From the NCBI RefSeq assembly GCF_023053635.1, contig NC_086180.1, forward strand, positions 89,133,447 to 89,197,446: a DNA stretch of 64,000 nt. Reading direction: 5' to 3'. Each line of letters begins with the position of its first letter. The stretch's first letter is position 1. Source of the stretch: Elgaria multicarinata webbii. Lineage: Eukaryota; Chordata; Lepidosauria; Squamata; Anguidae. Below are positions 44,310 through 56,960 of this stretch, piece after piece. A program made the translations under genes and the position numbers. The notes under the pieces are model-generated. The model saw only the letters and a list, made by a program, of their open reading frames with translations. It was not told the origin of the DNA and did not search any database.

Positions 44310-45689
44310 CATTGGTCATTTCCTTGGCCACCGTTGGTTATTTTGTAAGCCACAGAGTCACAAGGCAAGAGTGGTCAAAACAGCGGCTGCCACTCTAGTC
44401 CAGCTGGCAGGATAGATTTTTGGCAGCAATGGCTGATGGGATACTAGTGGGAGAACTGAGCGGGGAGAAAATGGGGGATGAGTGAACGCAGCCATTGTCT
44501 CAACAGGCCTTAAGACTGTTGCCTGTCTTGGAGCTCTAATTGTGTTGATTTTAATTGATTTTAGAAGTTTGAAAAACCACATGTATAACTATTGCTATTG
44601 CTATAAATACATGTAGATGTGCATCATAAGGCCCTTAAGACATATACGGTTACACATTTTGAAAATATTTTCAATGTTTTAGTAAAAATAAGAGTTTCTT
44701 GCTTAGCCACACTGAATTATAGCTTGTTTCCTAGCAAAAGTAAATCTTTATATCAGTTAATATATTAAAGGAGACGTGCTTGATCAAAGTTTCAAAAAAA
44801 ATTGCCTGGAATTCATATAACTTTCTTATTGTATTATGTTTCTGTTTGAATTTTAATTGTAAGTTACTTTGGGAGCTAGACATGGCTGAAGTATAAATAC
44901 ATACTTCAAGTATAAATACATACATTTTTATTCACCCAGACCTTAACTTTTTAAGCAATAGTCCAGATCTCCGTGCACGACAGTATGACACTATTCAAGT
45001 CCACAGTATGCAGTTAACACATATCGCAAGTGAACATAGACCAGTGGTTTTCAAACTTTCTATCTTAAAGGAACATTTTCCTCATACATTTGTCTGCCAA
45101 GGAACTTATAGTGCACATTCAGTTCGTACAGGCCAGGCCTGTAGACTCACTAATACCTTGCATCGTCTGAGTGGTCCCTGGAACGTAGCTGCAGCTGTGG
45201 AATACACAGTTAGATCAGTAGTGATGGGAAAGCTTCCTTTCATGACTGTTTTTTTCTCATTGAAGAATCCCTGGTCTCATTTTTACATAGTCTAAAAAAC
45301 ATTGGTGCAGACAAAGCTAAACATTATTCTATACATTGTACATGGGAGGGGAAATTTGCAAAAAAGACAAAATGAATTCTGCAAAAGTTGTCTCTCTTTA
45401 GTTCAGAAAGACTATAGTCACAGTAATGTGAGTGTAAGGTCAAGGCTGATGATCTGAAACTGTAAGAACAATTCATCTATTGAATAAAGATTGGGATCGC
45501 TGAGCCATGAAAGTTAGCAAACTTTGAATGCCTGCATCATATGGAGCAGAATTTTTCTGAACATTTTCCAAGTACACAATGTGTTTTGTAAAGTTCAACG
45601 AGCTAAGCAAATAGTGCTTTAATATCCCGTAAGAACTCTACATCCACTTCTCTGGCAATTTGAATTACCTTCCCTACAAAGGCTTGACC
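44310..45689. other. TAPT1 intron 2 sequence, nothing recognised
   Basis: No supported feature. Confidence 0.45.
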
Positions 45690-45829
45690 TGTCCTTAAGT
45701 TTCAGGAAAACTGTGAAAACCTACCTGTTCTGCCCTGCCTTTAGAAATATTTAGTATTTCATCCTACTAGCCGTAATTTTACAGGGAATTCTATGCTTTG
45801 TTTATTACTATGATTGTTTTAACTGGGGT

Positions 45830-45880
<51 letters not shown>

Positions 45881-45900
45881 ATCATTTTTGGGGAAGTGGA
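45690..45900 (+). mobile_element. L2-like LINE 3' fragment with (GT)n
   Basis: A phrase coding KTYLFCPAF then a TTTTAACTGGGGTTTTA 3'UTR resemble the L2 end. A (GT)n run at 45834-45874 interrupts it. Confidence 0.45.
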
Positions 45901-45991
45901 AATGTGCTTTTATCAGCTTAAAATTGTTGTATGCTTAAAAGGTGACATTATTACGCTAATTTCTCTTTCTCACATTTTTTTTTAACTCTAG

Positions 45992-46110
45992 TTGATGATT
46001 TTTGGAATCTTTTTGTGCCTGGATGCCTTTCTCTATGTTTTCACGCTCCTTCCGTTGAGAGTTTTTCTGGCAATGTTCAGGTTCATCACATTGCCTTGTT
46101 ATGGCTTACG
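45992..46110 (+). CDS. TAPT1: TAPT1 exon 3
   Basis: Acceptor preceded by a long T tract (TTTTTTTTTAACTCTAG, ending 45991); donor GTAAGT at 46111. Codes LMIFGIFLCLDAFLYVFTLL, PLRVFLAMFRFITLPCYGL and the first two bases of Arg (residues 135-174). It holds the first transmembrane segment of the family. Phase 0 in, phase 2 out. Confidence 0.96.
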
Positions 46111-46425
46111 GTAAGTTTTTTTATTCCTTTGTAAGAACTATGTTGAATTTTTATAGAATAATATCTTAATTTGTTTTTAATTGGCTTAGTTAACCATGTG
46201 GCTCTTTAGACTTGATTTGAAGTTAGAAACAGTTTCAAGGGGGGAAAGCAAATAAAAATAATCCCAACAGTTAACATTTATTTCTGAAATTTATTCCATT
46301 GTGGTTCCATTTAGCAGTAAACAACAAATTGTGGGAGAACTTATAGAACATTTGAACTATAAGGAGATGATGGGTGCTTTTATTAACAAAGAGAGATGAT
46401 AACAAAGCTAGTTGAAATAGAAATA

Positions 46426-47130
46426 GAGAGCCAGTGTGGTGTAGTGGCTAGAGTGTTGGACTGGGGGTTGGGAGATTACTAGTCCTCATTCAGCCATGAA
46501 ACCTCACTGGGTGACATTGGCCCACTCACAGGCCATAGCTAGATGGGGTGATATCTTGGGGCGATCCCCCGGGTCATCCCTCTGCATTCACATGGCGCAC
46601 AGGGGATCCCAGGATCAGGGAGGGTTGATCCCTCCCTTGCCCCGGGATCTTGCCCTGCTCTTTGAGCCCACTTTTTCTGTGGTCTCGGGCTGATCCCGAG
46701 ACCGTGGAACAAGAGTGCGGGCGTCACGGTTTGTACCGGCTCCTCACGGTTCATTGCGAGAAGCCGGGACCTGTGCCCATCGGGAGTGGGGTGGGGAGAG
46801 CGGGGAATTTTAAAAAAAACCTACCTTCGAGCGCATGAGTGCTCGTGCGCATCTTCTGTTTGTTTTTTAAAAAGAAAATGGCGGATGCGACGTCCTCTCC
46901 CTCTGAGGTCGTCACATACCACATGTAAATAGAGGGGAGATCTCGCAGTAAAAATATTGTGAGACCTTCACCCCTCTGTCACACAATACCAGGTAGGTCT
47001 AGCTGAGGCCACAGACTCAACCCCCAAAGAGTTGTTGTTGGGATAAAATGGAGAAGAAGATTATGTACACTGCCTTGGTTCCTTAAGGAGGAAAAAAGGT
47101 GGGATATAAATGTAATAAATAAATAAATAT
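46426..47130 (+). mobile_element. tRNA-derived squamate SINE, split by a MITE
   Basis: Head GAGAGCCAGTGTGGTGTAGT then GGCTAGAGTGTTGG holds an A-box-like sequence. GTGACATTGGCCCACTCACA is followed, after the MITE at 46531-47010, by GTTGTTGTTGGGATAAAATG and a tail GTGGGATATAAATGTAAT with (AAAT)n. This is the Sauria-type tRNA-SINE architecture. The tail closely resembles the L2 3' end at 1586-1620. Confidence 0.82.
46531..47010 (-). mobile_element. Non-autonomous DNA transposon, mid-length form (E, 480 bp)
   Basis: Ends GGCCATAGCTAGATG / complement GGCCTCAGCTAGACC, with a perfect ACA duplication (46528-46530 and 47011-47013) inside the SINE body. The interior is related to the long B form: complement core GGATCCCCTGTGCGCCATGT, AAAATGGCGGATGCG at about 46875, and a minus-strand ATG (complement of 46834-46836) leading in nine bases to AAG|GTAGGT. 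Confidence 0.9.
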
Positions 47131-50100
47131 GTATCATGAGTGTATTGGACTGATGCTTATGCTACAGACTAAAAATTCTTAAATGCAAAATTCTGTGGCT
47201 AAGAACTTGTAATCTTCAATTTACAATCTGGATATCTAATGTACTCATTTGTAAGTGCAGAATATGCTCTTTACTGAGATGGAGGTGTGGCACCAACAAT
47301 CCCAGGAGATGAATTTTACCCTAGTTACTTAAAACTTTGCTATGATAAGGCTCTAACAAAGTATTAAATAGAATGCTAGAGAACAGCCCTGTCTGTACTT
47401 TTATCTGCTACTCAGTGGAATGTATTTCATTAGTCTTTTGACAAGACTTGTTTGGCATCAGTGGTGATGTAGCATACTGTGACAATTCTAACCCTTTCAG
47501 CCACCTCTAAATAATGTATGTAACACATTTTTGTAATTTGTTCATTTTTATATAATGGGAGTCACAAATCTACTTACAGGTCTAGTTTAGGGGGAAAAAA
47601 TATTAAAGATGATATTGATCATTTTCTCCCCAGATGTACTTTATGGGAGAAAACAGATTACCAAGTCGAAACAGATCACAGTGTGACGTGTCCACTTTGT
47701 AAGTCAGGCATGTTATCATCCTGCTACATTGTGAGGAGAATTTTACCAGTCCCTGTGAGCTTGCATTTCTTATTGTGTGAAGAAGTGTGGTAAAACGATC
47801 AGTTTATTGAATGGTTATGTGCATACTACGATAAATTACCATGTTGCACAGCATTTGTCTGTAAAGCATTCAACTTCAGTGTCTCTCCTCAGTGTCATCA
47901 CTTCATAAATGCTGGGTTAGAGAGTAATTTTAAAAAGTCCTTCTGAGAATAGACCACATTTTCTGTTGCTAATAAATCTTGTACGAAATACCGTCAGATT
48001 GCACTGATATGGGCCTTGACGTATGTATATTTCAAACATGTATGAACACATGTGGAAACCAAAAGAGGTTCTACTTAGCTATATGATGACCATTTTATTA
48101 AATCTCCTGTCAGAAGAAAGATTATTCTATATGTAACCCGTTTCATAGATAATCACTATACAGATTAACTGTCAGAGCCTCGATTGTAAAAATGGGAATG
48201 CACAAAAATACACTGCAGTCAAGGTGGATTTTATTTAAGAATTATGACAAATTGTATAAGGCTAGTGAAAATCCTGCTACTGAAGTCAGCAGCTAAGACT
48301 TCAGCAAATCCAAGGTATTGTAAAAGTCTTGTGTACAATCCCGATGCATCAAAAGTGGTTTTAGTTTTTATTTGACCTCTGTGGGATTGACAGTACAAGG
48401 GTTCTGTTTACTTGCTGTTTTTTTCAGAATAACATATTCATTTGAACTCTGCCCTAAATACACTTTTGATTAAGCAACTTGTTTCACAAATTATTTTAAT
48501 TGGAAATTTTTATTAAGTGCTTAATCAATTAATTTAATGCACTATATAATGTTTCTTTTATGGTTAAAATGCTATTTTATATTTCTTGATTTTTGCATGT
48601 TTTTAACAGAAAAAAATGCAATAGAAAAATGAATTCATCCAAAATATCTCTAGGTATATTTCACAAATGCCATTTTAAGAAATAAAGTACTGAAATAACC
48701 AAATCTATTGAAAGTGGGTGGGTGGTCAACATCTTCCTGTATTGTGTGGATATTCTTCCCTTTGTATGAGCAGTTTGAAAGGATTTGCTATACAGCACAA
48801 CGTCGTATTCCATTCTGTGTAGAAACTAAAAGTGCTCTTCCCTTCATTCTGTTTTTTTTTCAAGATCTCAATAGAGAGATTAAGTATCCTCTATCTCCTT
48901 CCTTTGTTTGCACTTCATTTATTATAGTCTCTTGTAAATTTCTTAAAATAAAAATTGTATTCCCCCGTTTGCTTGGAAAGCATAAAAATCCTTTTCTCTT
49001 TTGAGGTTAATCTTATTCATGATACCATGAATGGTGTGAAATGCAAATAGCTAACTGCATATAGCCTTATTTCAGCATTCACTCTCTTGGGCTATTTAAA
49101 AACAGAACAGGGAGATTGCTTCATAGCTAGGATCGTTTCCTCTTTTGTACTTGTGCATCTATGAGTTCTGACAGATTATTTATGAAGAAAGTAGGTTCAT
49201 TTAATTGTTTGTTTGTTGTTTCAGGACTACCAGATCCATTTTTTATTTGAACTAGATATTTAGCTAGTTACATTTTAATATATAATATATATTTCTGGCT
49301 TTAGTTAGTGAGGTGCCATATGATGAAAACTTCGAGATATCTTTCGATGCCAGATAATTTAAGGGTGCTTCCAAATAGAAGGTTTCAGATTGTCAGGCAT
49401 GTTGCTTCAGTGCACCTGACTTCAGCAAGTCATTTGAGGCTATATCACTCCCTGCTGGTCCAAGTAGCAAATTGGGGTCCAGCAGGATAAACCAGCACTT
49501 GCGAAATGGTCTAAAAGAGCAGCAGTTATGAAAAACTGCCAAATTAATAATACAGAACTGTACTTTCTTCCATTGCTGATTTAGGGCTACAGCATTAAGT
49601 CAACCTCGGGGAAAGCTGCTCTCAGGGAACCCTGTAGAGTGTTCTTTTCAGCAAAATGTTATTTATGGCCTGCCCTACCACAGTAACTTTTGCATGAATT
49701 TGAGCCCTGAGTTTTGAAAATAGTTGATTCCTTCCACCATAACTTTTCTTATTTCTTTGGGGGAAATATATATATATATATATACTTTCTCCTCAATTAA
49801 GATGATTTTTTATGTTCAAAATTTAACACATTTTGAATAATTTTCAATACAAGTTCTGTCAAGATTACTGTGATTCCATAGGCATAAGTTACTATAACCC
49901 AATATTTAGATCAATATTGTATCCCATATAACATTTATATATACTGTTCTATGCAGCAGTATATGTGTGTGTGCGATTAAACATATATATTCTCCTAATT
50001 TGAGACAATAGGCCTGTAATTCTGCTAGATAGTGACCTGATTCTCAAAATAAGCCACCGCAGGGCACTTTTCCCATAACCACTGCCCAGGCACAGCTTGT

Positions 50101-50700
50101 CTTGTTGTCCAGGTCCCAGTGGCATTGCCTGTTTGAAGGGGAAACAAACCTCCGGTAGGGTTATTGTTTTATTCCCCCTCCAAACAACCCATGCTGCCCA
50201 GGTTTGGATGACACAGCAACCCCCACCTAGGCAGTGATTATGGAAATCATGCCTGGCATGCATCACAATTTAAATAAATCTATTATAAATAGGTTTGGAT
50301 TGTATGAACTGATACCTCAACTATTGATTTAATTCCACTAAAAACTGGCAATACAAGCCTTTTAGAAATACAGACTTTCTTCTGTATTTCCTTTTTCTCT
50401 TGTCGCATATTTAAAGTTTGACAATAGTATATTTGAGTGTCTCCATCAAACTTTGATCTATCTCCTTTTTGCTGAGGTTCAGGCTTGATTCCCCCAAAAA
50501 TCTTAATTAGGCAGATGTGATCCATTCCTTTCATCTTGAAGGGGGAAATGCCTTTTCCTGCTGCAATCTGTATATGCTAAATGAGGGAAAACAACGTTTT
50601 CAACATCACTTTCCCTCTTTTCCATGATGATCTACATACGTAGTGTAGCAACATTACAACCTTCTTTCTCTCTCTTTCTCTTTTATTTCTTGTAAATCAG
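47131..50700. other. TAPT1 intron 3 sequence
   Basis: Largely AT-rich and unassigned. An (AT)n run lies at about 49768-49783. A weak exon-like stretch lies at 47634-47698. A GC-richer block at about 50050-50260 (CAGTGGCATTGCCTGTTTG, GTTTGGATGACACAGCAACC) resembles family F wording. Confidence 0.4.
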
Positions 50701-50768
50701 ACTGAAGGGGAGAGCACTTTCACTTCCTTTATAGGATGGAATGTGATGTCACATGGAACTTCTCCATG
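50701..50768 (+). other. TAPT1: Candidate cryptic (poison) exon in intron 3
   Basis: A strong pyrimidine tract and AG (50662-50700, CTTCTTTCTCTCTCTTTCTC...AATCAG) is followed 68 bp later by ATG|GTGAGT (donor 50769). Spliced after exon 3 in phase 2 it reads RLKGRALSLPL then TAG, so inclusion would stop translation early. Sequence signals only; no transcript evidence. Confidence 0.3.
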
Positions 50769-51612
50769 GTGAGTATATATCCTGATTTTTCTTCTATGCT
50801 ATCAACTGCAATGTTGCCTCCACATAAATTGAAGGTTGTACTGTCAAAAAGGCGGCAAGTGAAATTGTTAACGAACATACTTGCATTCATAAATTTCTCT
50901 GCTTTCTATAGGTGAGAAGCACTTTAGAGAAAAACAAAAGCTATTTGTCATTTGCAGTACAGCTTACTTAAAAAAATGTTTAGGAAGATAATGAAATAAA
51001 TAGTAAAATCAGAGTACATGTTTACATGAAGTTTTAGGTGACGTTGCCCTACCAATTAGGGCAGAGAAACCACATAATTTTGCCTATTTTGAATGAAAAT
51101 TTCTATATGGTTCTTTTTTTTACTTTCATACCATTGACGTCCCTCAAAAAGCTGTAGGCAAATGGGATAGTAAAAGTTCTTATGGGTATTCACTTTTTAT
51201 GACCACTGTAGGTTTGTGACAAAAGATTAGATCATCTGTTAATGAAATTGAAATAACAGTGGCATGAATCCAAAGATCTGCTTATGCAATGGTGCTTTCT
51301 TACCCCCTCTACTCACTGCAGCCTCCTGTGCATCCTGAAGACTGGGCAGAGGGCAGCATGCCATGGGATGTAGTGTGGGGGAACTAAAGCAGGAGAAGGA
51401 AATAAGCAGAAAATTGGTGAATCACCTTGCTCAAGTAGATGTGCAAGAACACCTTTGTATTCAAGCCATAGTTGAGATTAAACCCAATCTAAAGCAGGTT
51501 TGGTTTAAAAATTGATATAGAAGGGAGATGAAAGATGAAGTGTTTTTCAAACCATAGCCCTTGCTTTATTGCATAATACATAGTATATAATGGCCCAGTT
51601 CATACAGTCATT

Positions 51613-51715
51613 TCATAGAATCCTAGAATAGTAGAGTTGGAAGGGGCCTATAAGGCCATCGAGTCCAACCCCCTGCTCAATGCAGGAATCCACCTTAAAG
51701 CATACCTGACAGATG
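51613..51715 (-). mobile_element. CR1 LINE, short 3' end
   Basis: About 100 bp of the CR1 3' terminus (complement of TCATAGAATCCTAGAATAG then GTTGGAAGGGGCC). Confidence 0.85.
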
Positions 51716-51944
51716 CATCAGGGCTGAGTGTTCCTCCCTTGCCCCTCTCCTCCTCCACTTGTACCAACTTCAGCACTCCATTCCTGTCTTGCATTAAGTC
51801 AGAGTCTCCCATTACAGTGGAACTCTTAACTTAATGCCAGTTTACAAACCGGGACAATCCTGACCTTGGCTTATTATCCTGCTATGTTAACTTAACACTA
51901 GGCCAGAATTTCGTGGTTTGGACATAATGGGAAACTTTGGTTTA

Positions 51945-52590
51945 ATACTATTGCAATGCACTCTATGTGGGGCTACCCTTTGAAGACTGTTTGAAAGCTA
52001 AAACTGGTCTAGAACGCGGCAGCCTGGGTGCTGACAGGTAGCACTGGTAAGACTCAAATCACACCAGTCCTAAAGGATCCACACTGGTTGTCACTTTGCT
52101 TCTAAGCTAAAGTCAAGGTGCTGATGTTAATGTATAAATCCTTAAATGAATGTGACCCAAATATCCAAAACAGCACCTCCTTCCCTATAGATCAGCCAAG
52201 GTAGTGAGATCAGCAGGGGAGGCCCTGTTATGCTTTTGCCCCCATTGGAGATTTGTGCAGAAGCCGTACTAGGAAAGGCCTTCTTTGTCTTGATCCCGAG
52301 GTTTGTTTGTTTATTTATTTTATGAGGAACTCCCTCTCTTCTGAGGTGCATCTAGTATTTTATGCATTTCATTGGCAAGTCAAGAGATACCTCTTTACTC
52401 AGACCTTTGGAAATGAAGGAAAGATATAAGATCATGATTTTCCCCCTATAGTAAAGCTGTGTGTTGTGATGTGAACTGAGCTTTTGATGGTAGTATAGTA
52501 TGTAACCTGCCCTGGGATCATAAGTTGAAGGGTAGGATATACACTGATATATTATTATTTTGATGATGATGATGATGATGATGATATCGA
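51945..52590 (+). mobile_element. Old L2 LINE, ORF2 C-terminal part and tail
   Basis: Broken translation follows L2: TLCG, KLVQNAAAWVLTG-like, ITPVLKDPHWLS, KVLMLMYKSLNE, then a 3'UTR and CTGCCCTGGGATCATAAG with a (GAT)n tail (52559-52585). Compare VQNRAARLLTG / ITPVLLQLHWLPV in the copy at 1-1400. Much older than that copy. Confidence 0.8.
52559..52585. repeat. (GAT)n microsatellite
   Basis: About nine units at the end of the L2 fragment. A second short (GAT)n lies at about 52993-53014. Confidence 0.9.
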
Positions 52591-52599
52591 AGAATATGG

Positions 52600-53265
52600 T
52601 AGTATAAGGCTTATTACTAGAGATCTATCAGATCAGTTTTGCTTATTTTTGTTTTAAACTAAAGTTTGAGTAGGGTAGATGTGCAGAAAAATTTTAAACC
52701 TCAAAATAGTTCAAAGCTCAAGCTTTTAATAGCAATTAATTTCCTCCGCACAAAGCAGGCAGGACAGCCCCTCCTCCAGTGGGATGATGGAGAGCCCTGG
52801 ATGGCCAATCAGTGTGGTTCAAAGGCAAGGAAGGGGGAGAAAGGGGCCAATCGGGCTACGTGAGGGATGGGGGGCACGCCGCTTTCAGATTTTGGAGGGT
52901 GGATTCACTATGCATGAACAGTATTTGCATTATTCATGAGCCCCTCTGTGGACTACTGGTGCCCATGGCGGCATGGGCTTTGCACTAGTTTGATGAAGAT
53001 GATGATGATGATGATGGGAATGAAGGACCAAATCCGGGTGTGAGGAGGGGAGAAGAAAGAGGAGTGCTCATTTCCAGGTTGATAAACTATGGTTTATAAG
53101 ATTTGCCTTTGTATTGTGTTTGCAAAATGTTATGGTATAGCCTATGGAGTTGCGCTTGTTGAATTGTGTGTTTTGGAATGTCAAACGTTTGCTAGGAAGC
53201 TTATTTTTAATTCAACAGAATAGTTCCTCTGTTGGTCCTTTTCTCCCCTGAAATGTAACTTCAAC
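52600..53265. other. TAPT1 intron 3 sequence, nothing recognised
   Basis: No supported feature apart from the short (GAT)n at about 52993-53014. Confidence 0.45.
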
Positions 53266-53268
53266 TTT

Positions 53269-53384
53269 GGCCATAGCTAGACCTAAGGTTTATCCCTGGA
53301 TCTGGTGACACACAGGGGATCCAGTGCTCAGGCAGGGGTGAACCCTGGATGATCCCAGGATAAGCCTTAGGTCTAGCTGTGGCC
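53269..53384 (-). mobile_element. Short palindromic MITE, family A copy 7 (116 bp)
   Basis: Ends GGCCATAGCTAGACC / GGTCTAGCTGTGGCC; perfect TTT duplication (53266-53268 and 53385-53387). Opposite orientation and about 25 bp shorter than the other A copies through an internal deletion. Confidence 0.92.
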
Positions 53385-53387
53385 TTT

Positions 53388-56149
53388 GTCACATAAAATA
53401 AAGTCAATTATACTAAAATATATTGAACTACAGTGATGATTTTGAATAATGGATGCTACTGTCTCTCATATCAGTTACCTCAACTAATGACTTTTAAGAT
53501 GAATTTCTTTGGGAAAGTGTTTGAAACTTTATTAATTATCATGCAATTTCTCATTTTGCCTTGTTTGTTTTGAGACAGCTCTCACCGAGGCCTAAGGATA
53601 AGGTTGGTGTTGTTTTTTCTTTTTTAGCATGTTGTGCTGACTATGCGCATGTGGTTTTGTGGTTCATCAAACAAAGAGGGAAGTTATTGGCTTGTTTTAA
53701 TTATTTCTTATACAAAGTGCATGCTTTGAAGTATCAGGCAAAGAAAGAGCCTCTTCCCCTTTCCACACGTTATCTGGCTCCAGGCAGTCTAGACTCTCTT
53801 GAGTATACCTGTGCAATGCATGTGCTTCTAGCCTAAGATTTTAAGGGCACACCTAAAAATATTATGGGTTAATGATGACACATTAAGGATGCCCATAAAA
53901 TCTTAGTTTACACCTGCAAATTTAAGGTGTGTATCTTCTAGTGGTTGTAGGTATCTGAGGGCCAAGTCAAATCAGATAGTCCATGTGTGCACAGTGGATC
54001 TGTTCAGGTGTTCTCCTTGCATGTTATCTCTACACTGTCTGCAGAAGAGAGTATCAATGGAGGCTTTCCCCAAAATGTTTGAACCATCAAGAGATAGAGG
54101 ATGCTCATCTCTGCAGACTGTTGCCCTCCATGAGAATGGCATGGAAGGGGGCGGAGCTAGTATGCTCATTCCCATTCAAGCTCCTTGCATGTAGAACTCC
54201 CACATAGGGCTAATGTTATTATACAGTATTATTATTCAAGTTCTTAAATAGTACTCTGCTTTTTTAAATTCCAATTTTGTTTTACTAATACCTAAAGAGT
54301 CATAAACAAATATATGCCAATAACAATGGTGTTAATTAAACCATTTAGAGTGGGGGGTTGCAGAACTTTGAGTGTGATCTACCAGTAGATCACAGGGATG
54401 TTCACAGTGGAAGTTTTACTTGGCACCACCTCCCCCCATACCGGTTGCCAGGTTATATGGTACAATGAAGCCCTGAGTTTTGCTTGTCGCCCTTGTGCCA
54501 GTGACGTGCACTGCCCCTGCTGCCTATCATACACACACACAGATCTCACTGCACTGATTGGACAGCAGTCACCAGCAGCTCCCACACGCACAGAGCATGG
54601 GTGTGCGAGAGGGAGTTGCCGAGGCAAGCAAACATCATGAGGCAGGCATAGCATGATTTGCAAGGGCTATTTCCTACATTTGCTGACTGTCCGGTGGACA
54701 AGTGAAATGAGAACCCAGCCAGTGTAATGGAGAAAGAAGAGAAGAAGGAGAAAAGATTCACTGGGGCCTGCAAGTGAGTGCTGGTTGAATTAAAGGAGAG
54801 GAAGGAAAGAGTGAACTTATTACAGGTGTGTGTGGAGGGGTGAGCTTCTGCAGATGTGTAGTTGGGTTGCTTGTGTAGCTGACTGATCCATAGTAACTGC
54901 CAATGACATGAGCTTGGTAGGGATGGGGGTAGTAAGGTCCTTGGAGAAGAAATTAGGGAGCAGCTGAGGTCCTTGGAGCAACTAAGCAGTGCACTGAACA
55001 CCACCTTTTTGAATGTCTGTTTTTCTTCTCTGCAGATCTTTGCTTTTCCCCAGGAAGTAGGTGGGTTTAGGAGCTCAGTAACAGAGGCAGGCACTGCATT
55101 TGTGGGCTCTGCAGTTGACAAGCAGTGCGCCTCCCTCGGTCGGACGCAATCAGGGGATTTATACTGATTTAAAGATTACAATTTTGGATAGTAAAAACAG
55201 GGACAAGATGCATCAAGTTGATTGGAAGCTGCATCAAAAATTGAATCTTCATTTTCAGTGCAGTATTACAGTAACGAAAATGTGGTTTTAGCTCTTCACA
55301 CCAACCTGCAATTAAAACCTAAGGTTGCTGAAGCCAGCCAATGAGGCAGAGTACCCAGGCCTCAGAAAAGTTGCTCTGTATTTAACACCTTTTGGGGGAA
55401 TTCTGCTTACTTTTGTGAATCTGCATTTTCAGGAATGAATATAATCAAGTCAAATTATCATTTCAGTATGACAGAGGAACACTTAGACTTCTGTTATAAG
55501 ATTAGCAGCCGCGATTATGCACCATATTGTTAGAAATTTATATGAAAATACAGTGCAAGAGTTCTGCATCTACTTCTACAAGACTCCTCATCCAGAAACC
55601 CCTGAAACTGAGAATTCTCTACATACTCTAGGACCCTGCCCAAGAATGGAATATGGCAGACTGGCTGAAAATTAGCCAATACATTGGGGTTCAGGGAGGC
55701 TTTTTTAAAAAAATGAATGTCTCACCACTACTCTTTTATGCAAGATGGAATCACACTTTGCCATAAAGAGGCGTTCAGCATTATTCTTAGTTACTTGGCC
55801 AGTCCCCTCTACAGCCACAAGATTTTTCTAGCCTTGGGGAAATTATGTTTTCCCCTCCCGTGCCGATCATGGCCTTAAAGTCCCTCTTGGATTAAGGCGG
55901 CCTTTAAGGCCATGATTGGCACAGGAGAGAGGAGGCAAAGCACGCTTTCTGGGGCCTCCAGAAAGTACAAATTTCCCCGGAAATGCTAATGGCGTGCCAG
56001 GGGAATTGTGCACTTTCCGGAGACACAGGAAAGTGTGCAACGTTGACCACTCGACTGGGCTGGCTTCCGGAACAGGACTGGCCAAGCAGCGCTTGGCGAA
56101 CTTGTGGGGCAGACATCCTGTGAGTTCTTCATTGAAAGCCCTGTTTGGC
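53388..56149. other. TAPT1 intron 3 sequence
   Basis: About 54350-54400 (GGTTGCAGAACTTTGAGTGT, GATCTACCAGTAGATCAC) looks like a piece of a hAT element, but I could not find both ends. At about 55865-55915 GCCTTAAAG and CTTTAAGGC form a short inverted pair. Nothing coding recognised. Confidence 0.35.
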
Positions 56150-56450
56150 CTCTGGAATGTTTAAATGGCCTGGGCAATAGATATGATCACTCCACTGAGC
56201 GAAGCCAAATGAGGTTTTTGGTTTTCCAGGGAGCTGGGGGCAATGTAATAAATGAAATGGCAACTAGAGCAATGTTGGCGGAATATTCAGAATGTGTCTG
56301 ACAAAACACTCAATAGTCCATTCTGACCAATTTGTGCAATGCTTTGCAGATAAAATTTATCATATCTGTGCTGACTTGGATGCCACAGTTGATACAGGTC
56401 TGTTGGATGTACCTTTGGCTCCTAAGTATAATGGATACTTTTCAATTTGC
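56150..56450 (+). mobile_element. L2-like LINE, segment upstream of the RT
   Basis: AATGCTTTGCAGATAAAATT then TGCTGACTTGGATGCCACAG resembles the linker between endonuclease and RT in squamate L2 copies. Decayed; ends approximate. Confidence 0.45.
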
Positions 56451-56649
56451 CATTAACAAATCGGGGGAAAGGACAAAGGTCGCACACAGGTCAGGGCAGA
56501 ACTGAGTTTGCCCCAGACCTGGGCCCGCTTTGTCCTGCAGCCAGCGATGGGATTGCTGCTTTCAGAGAATTGTCTTCCAAGGTGACAGGAAAATCCTCAA
56601 GAGCTATCAGAAAACCATCATTCTCCTAGGGTGGATCATCTTAAGCTTC

Positions 56650-56960
56650 CCCACTCCTGCAGAATCCCAGTAAGTCTAAATCCCACCAAGTAGTGATCTG
56701 ACCATAACAACTAAACTATAGAAAGTATATCCAGATACTAATTGGGTCAGACTCATGGTTGCCATGAAGTTCTGAGATGGTCTTGAGAAGACGGCCTCTG
56801 CATGTGTCTTGAAGTCCCTAGCACAACAAACTGGGGAGATTCCCAAGTGCACTGTAGCTATCTCAGGAAGGCTCAGGTGGAACACCAGTAGAATACCTAT
56901 TATGTCCCAACCCCATACCTTCAGATACACTCAAAACTCGAATACTATGGAACACCTGGC
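56650..56960 (-). mobile_element. L2-like LINE, possible endonuclease-region fragment
   Basis: AGTAGTGATCTGACCATAAC and CATGGTTGCCATGAAGTTCT resemble the complement of the L2 endonuclease region (the VRSD-type motif). Low certainty. Confidence 0.35.

Noticed and set aside
47634-47698. Exon-like segment with CCCCAG acceptor and GTAAGT donor in intron 3
   Set aside because: The pyrimidine tract is short, the length (65 nt) shifts the TAPT1 frame, and the encoded peptide resembles nothing in the family.
54350-55160. A complete hAT element suggested by GATCTACCAGTAGATCAC
   Set aside because: I could not find paired terminal repeats or an 8-bp duplication, so only a remnant is mentioned.
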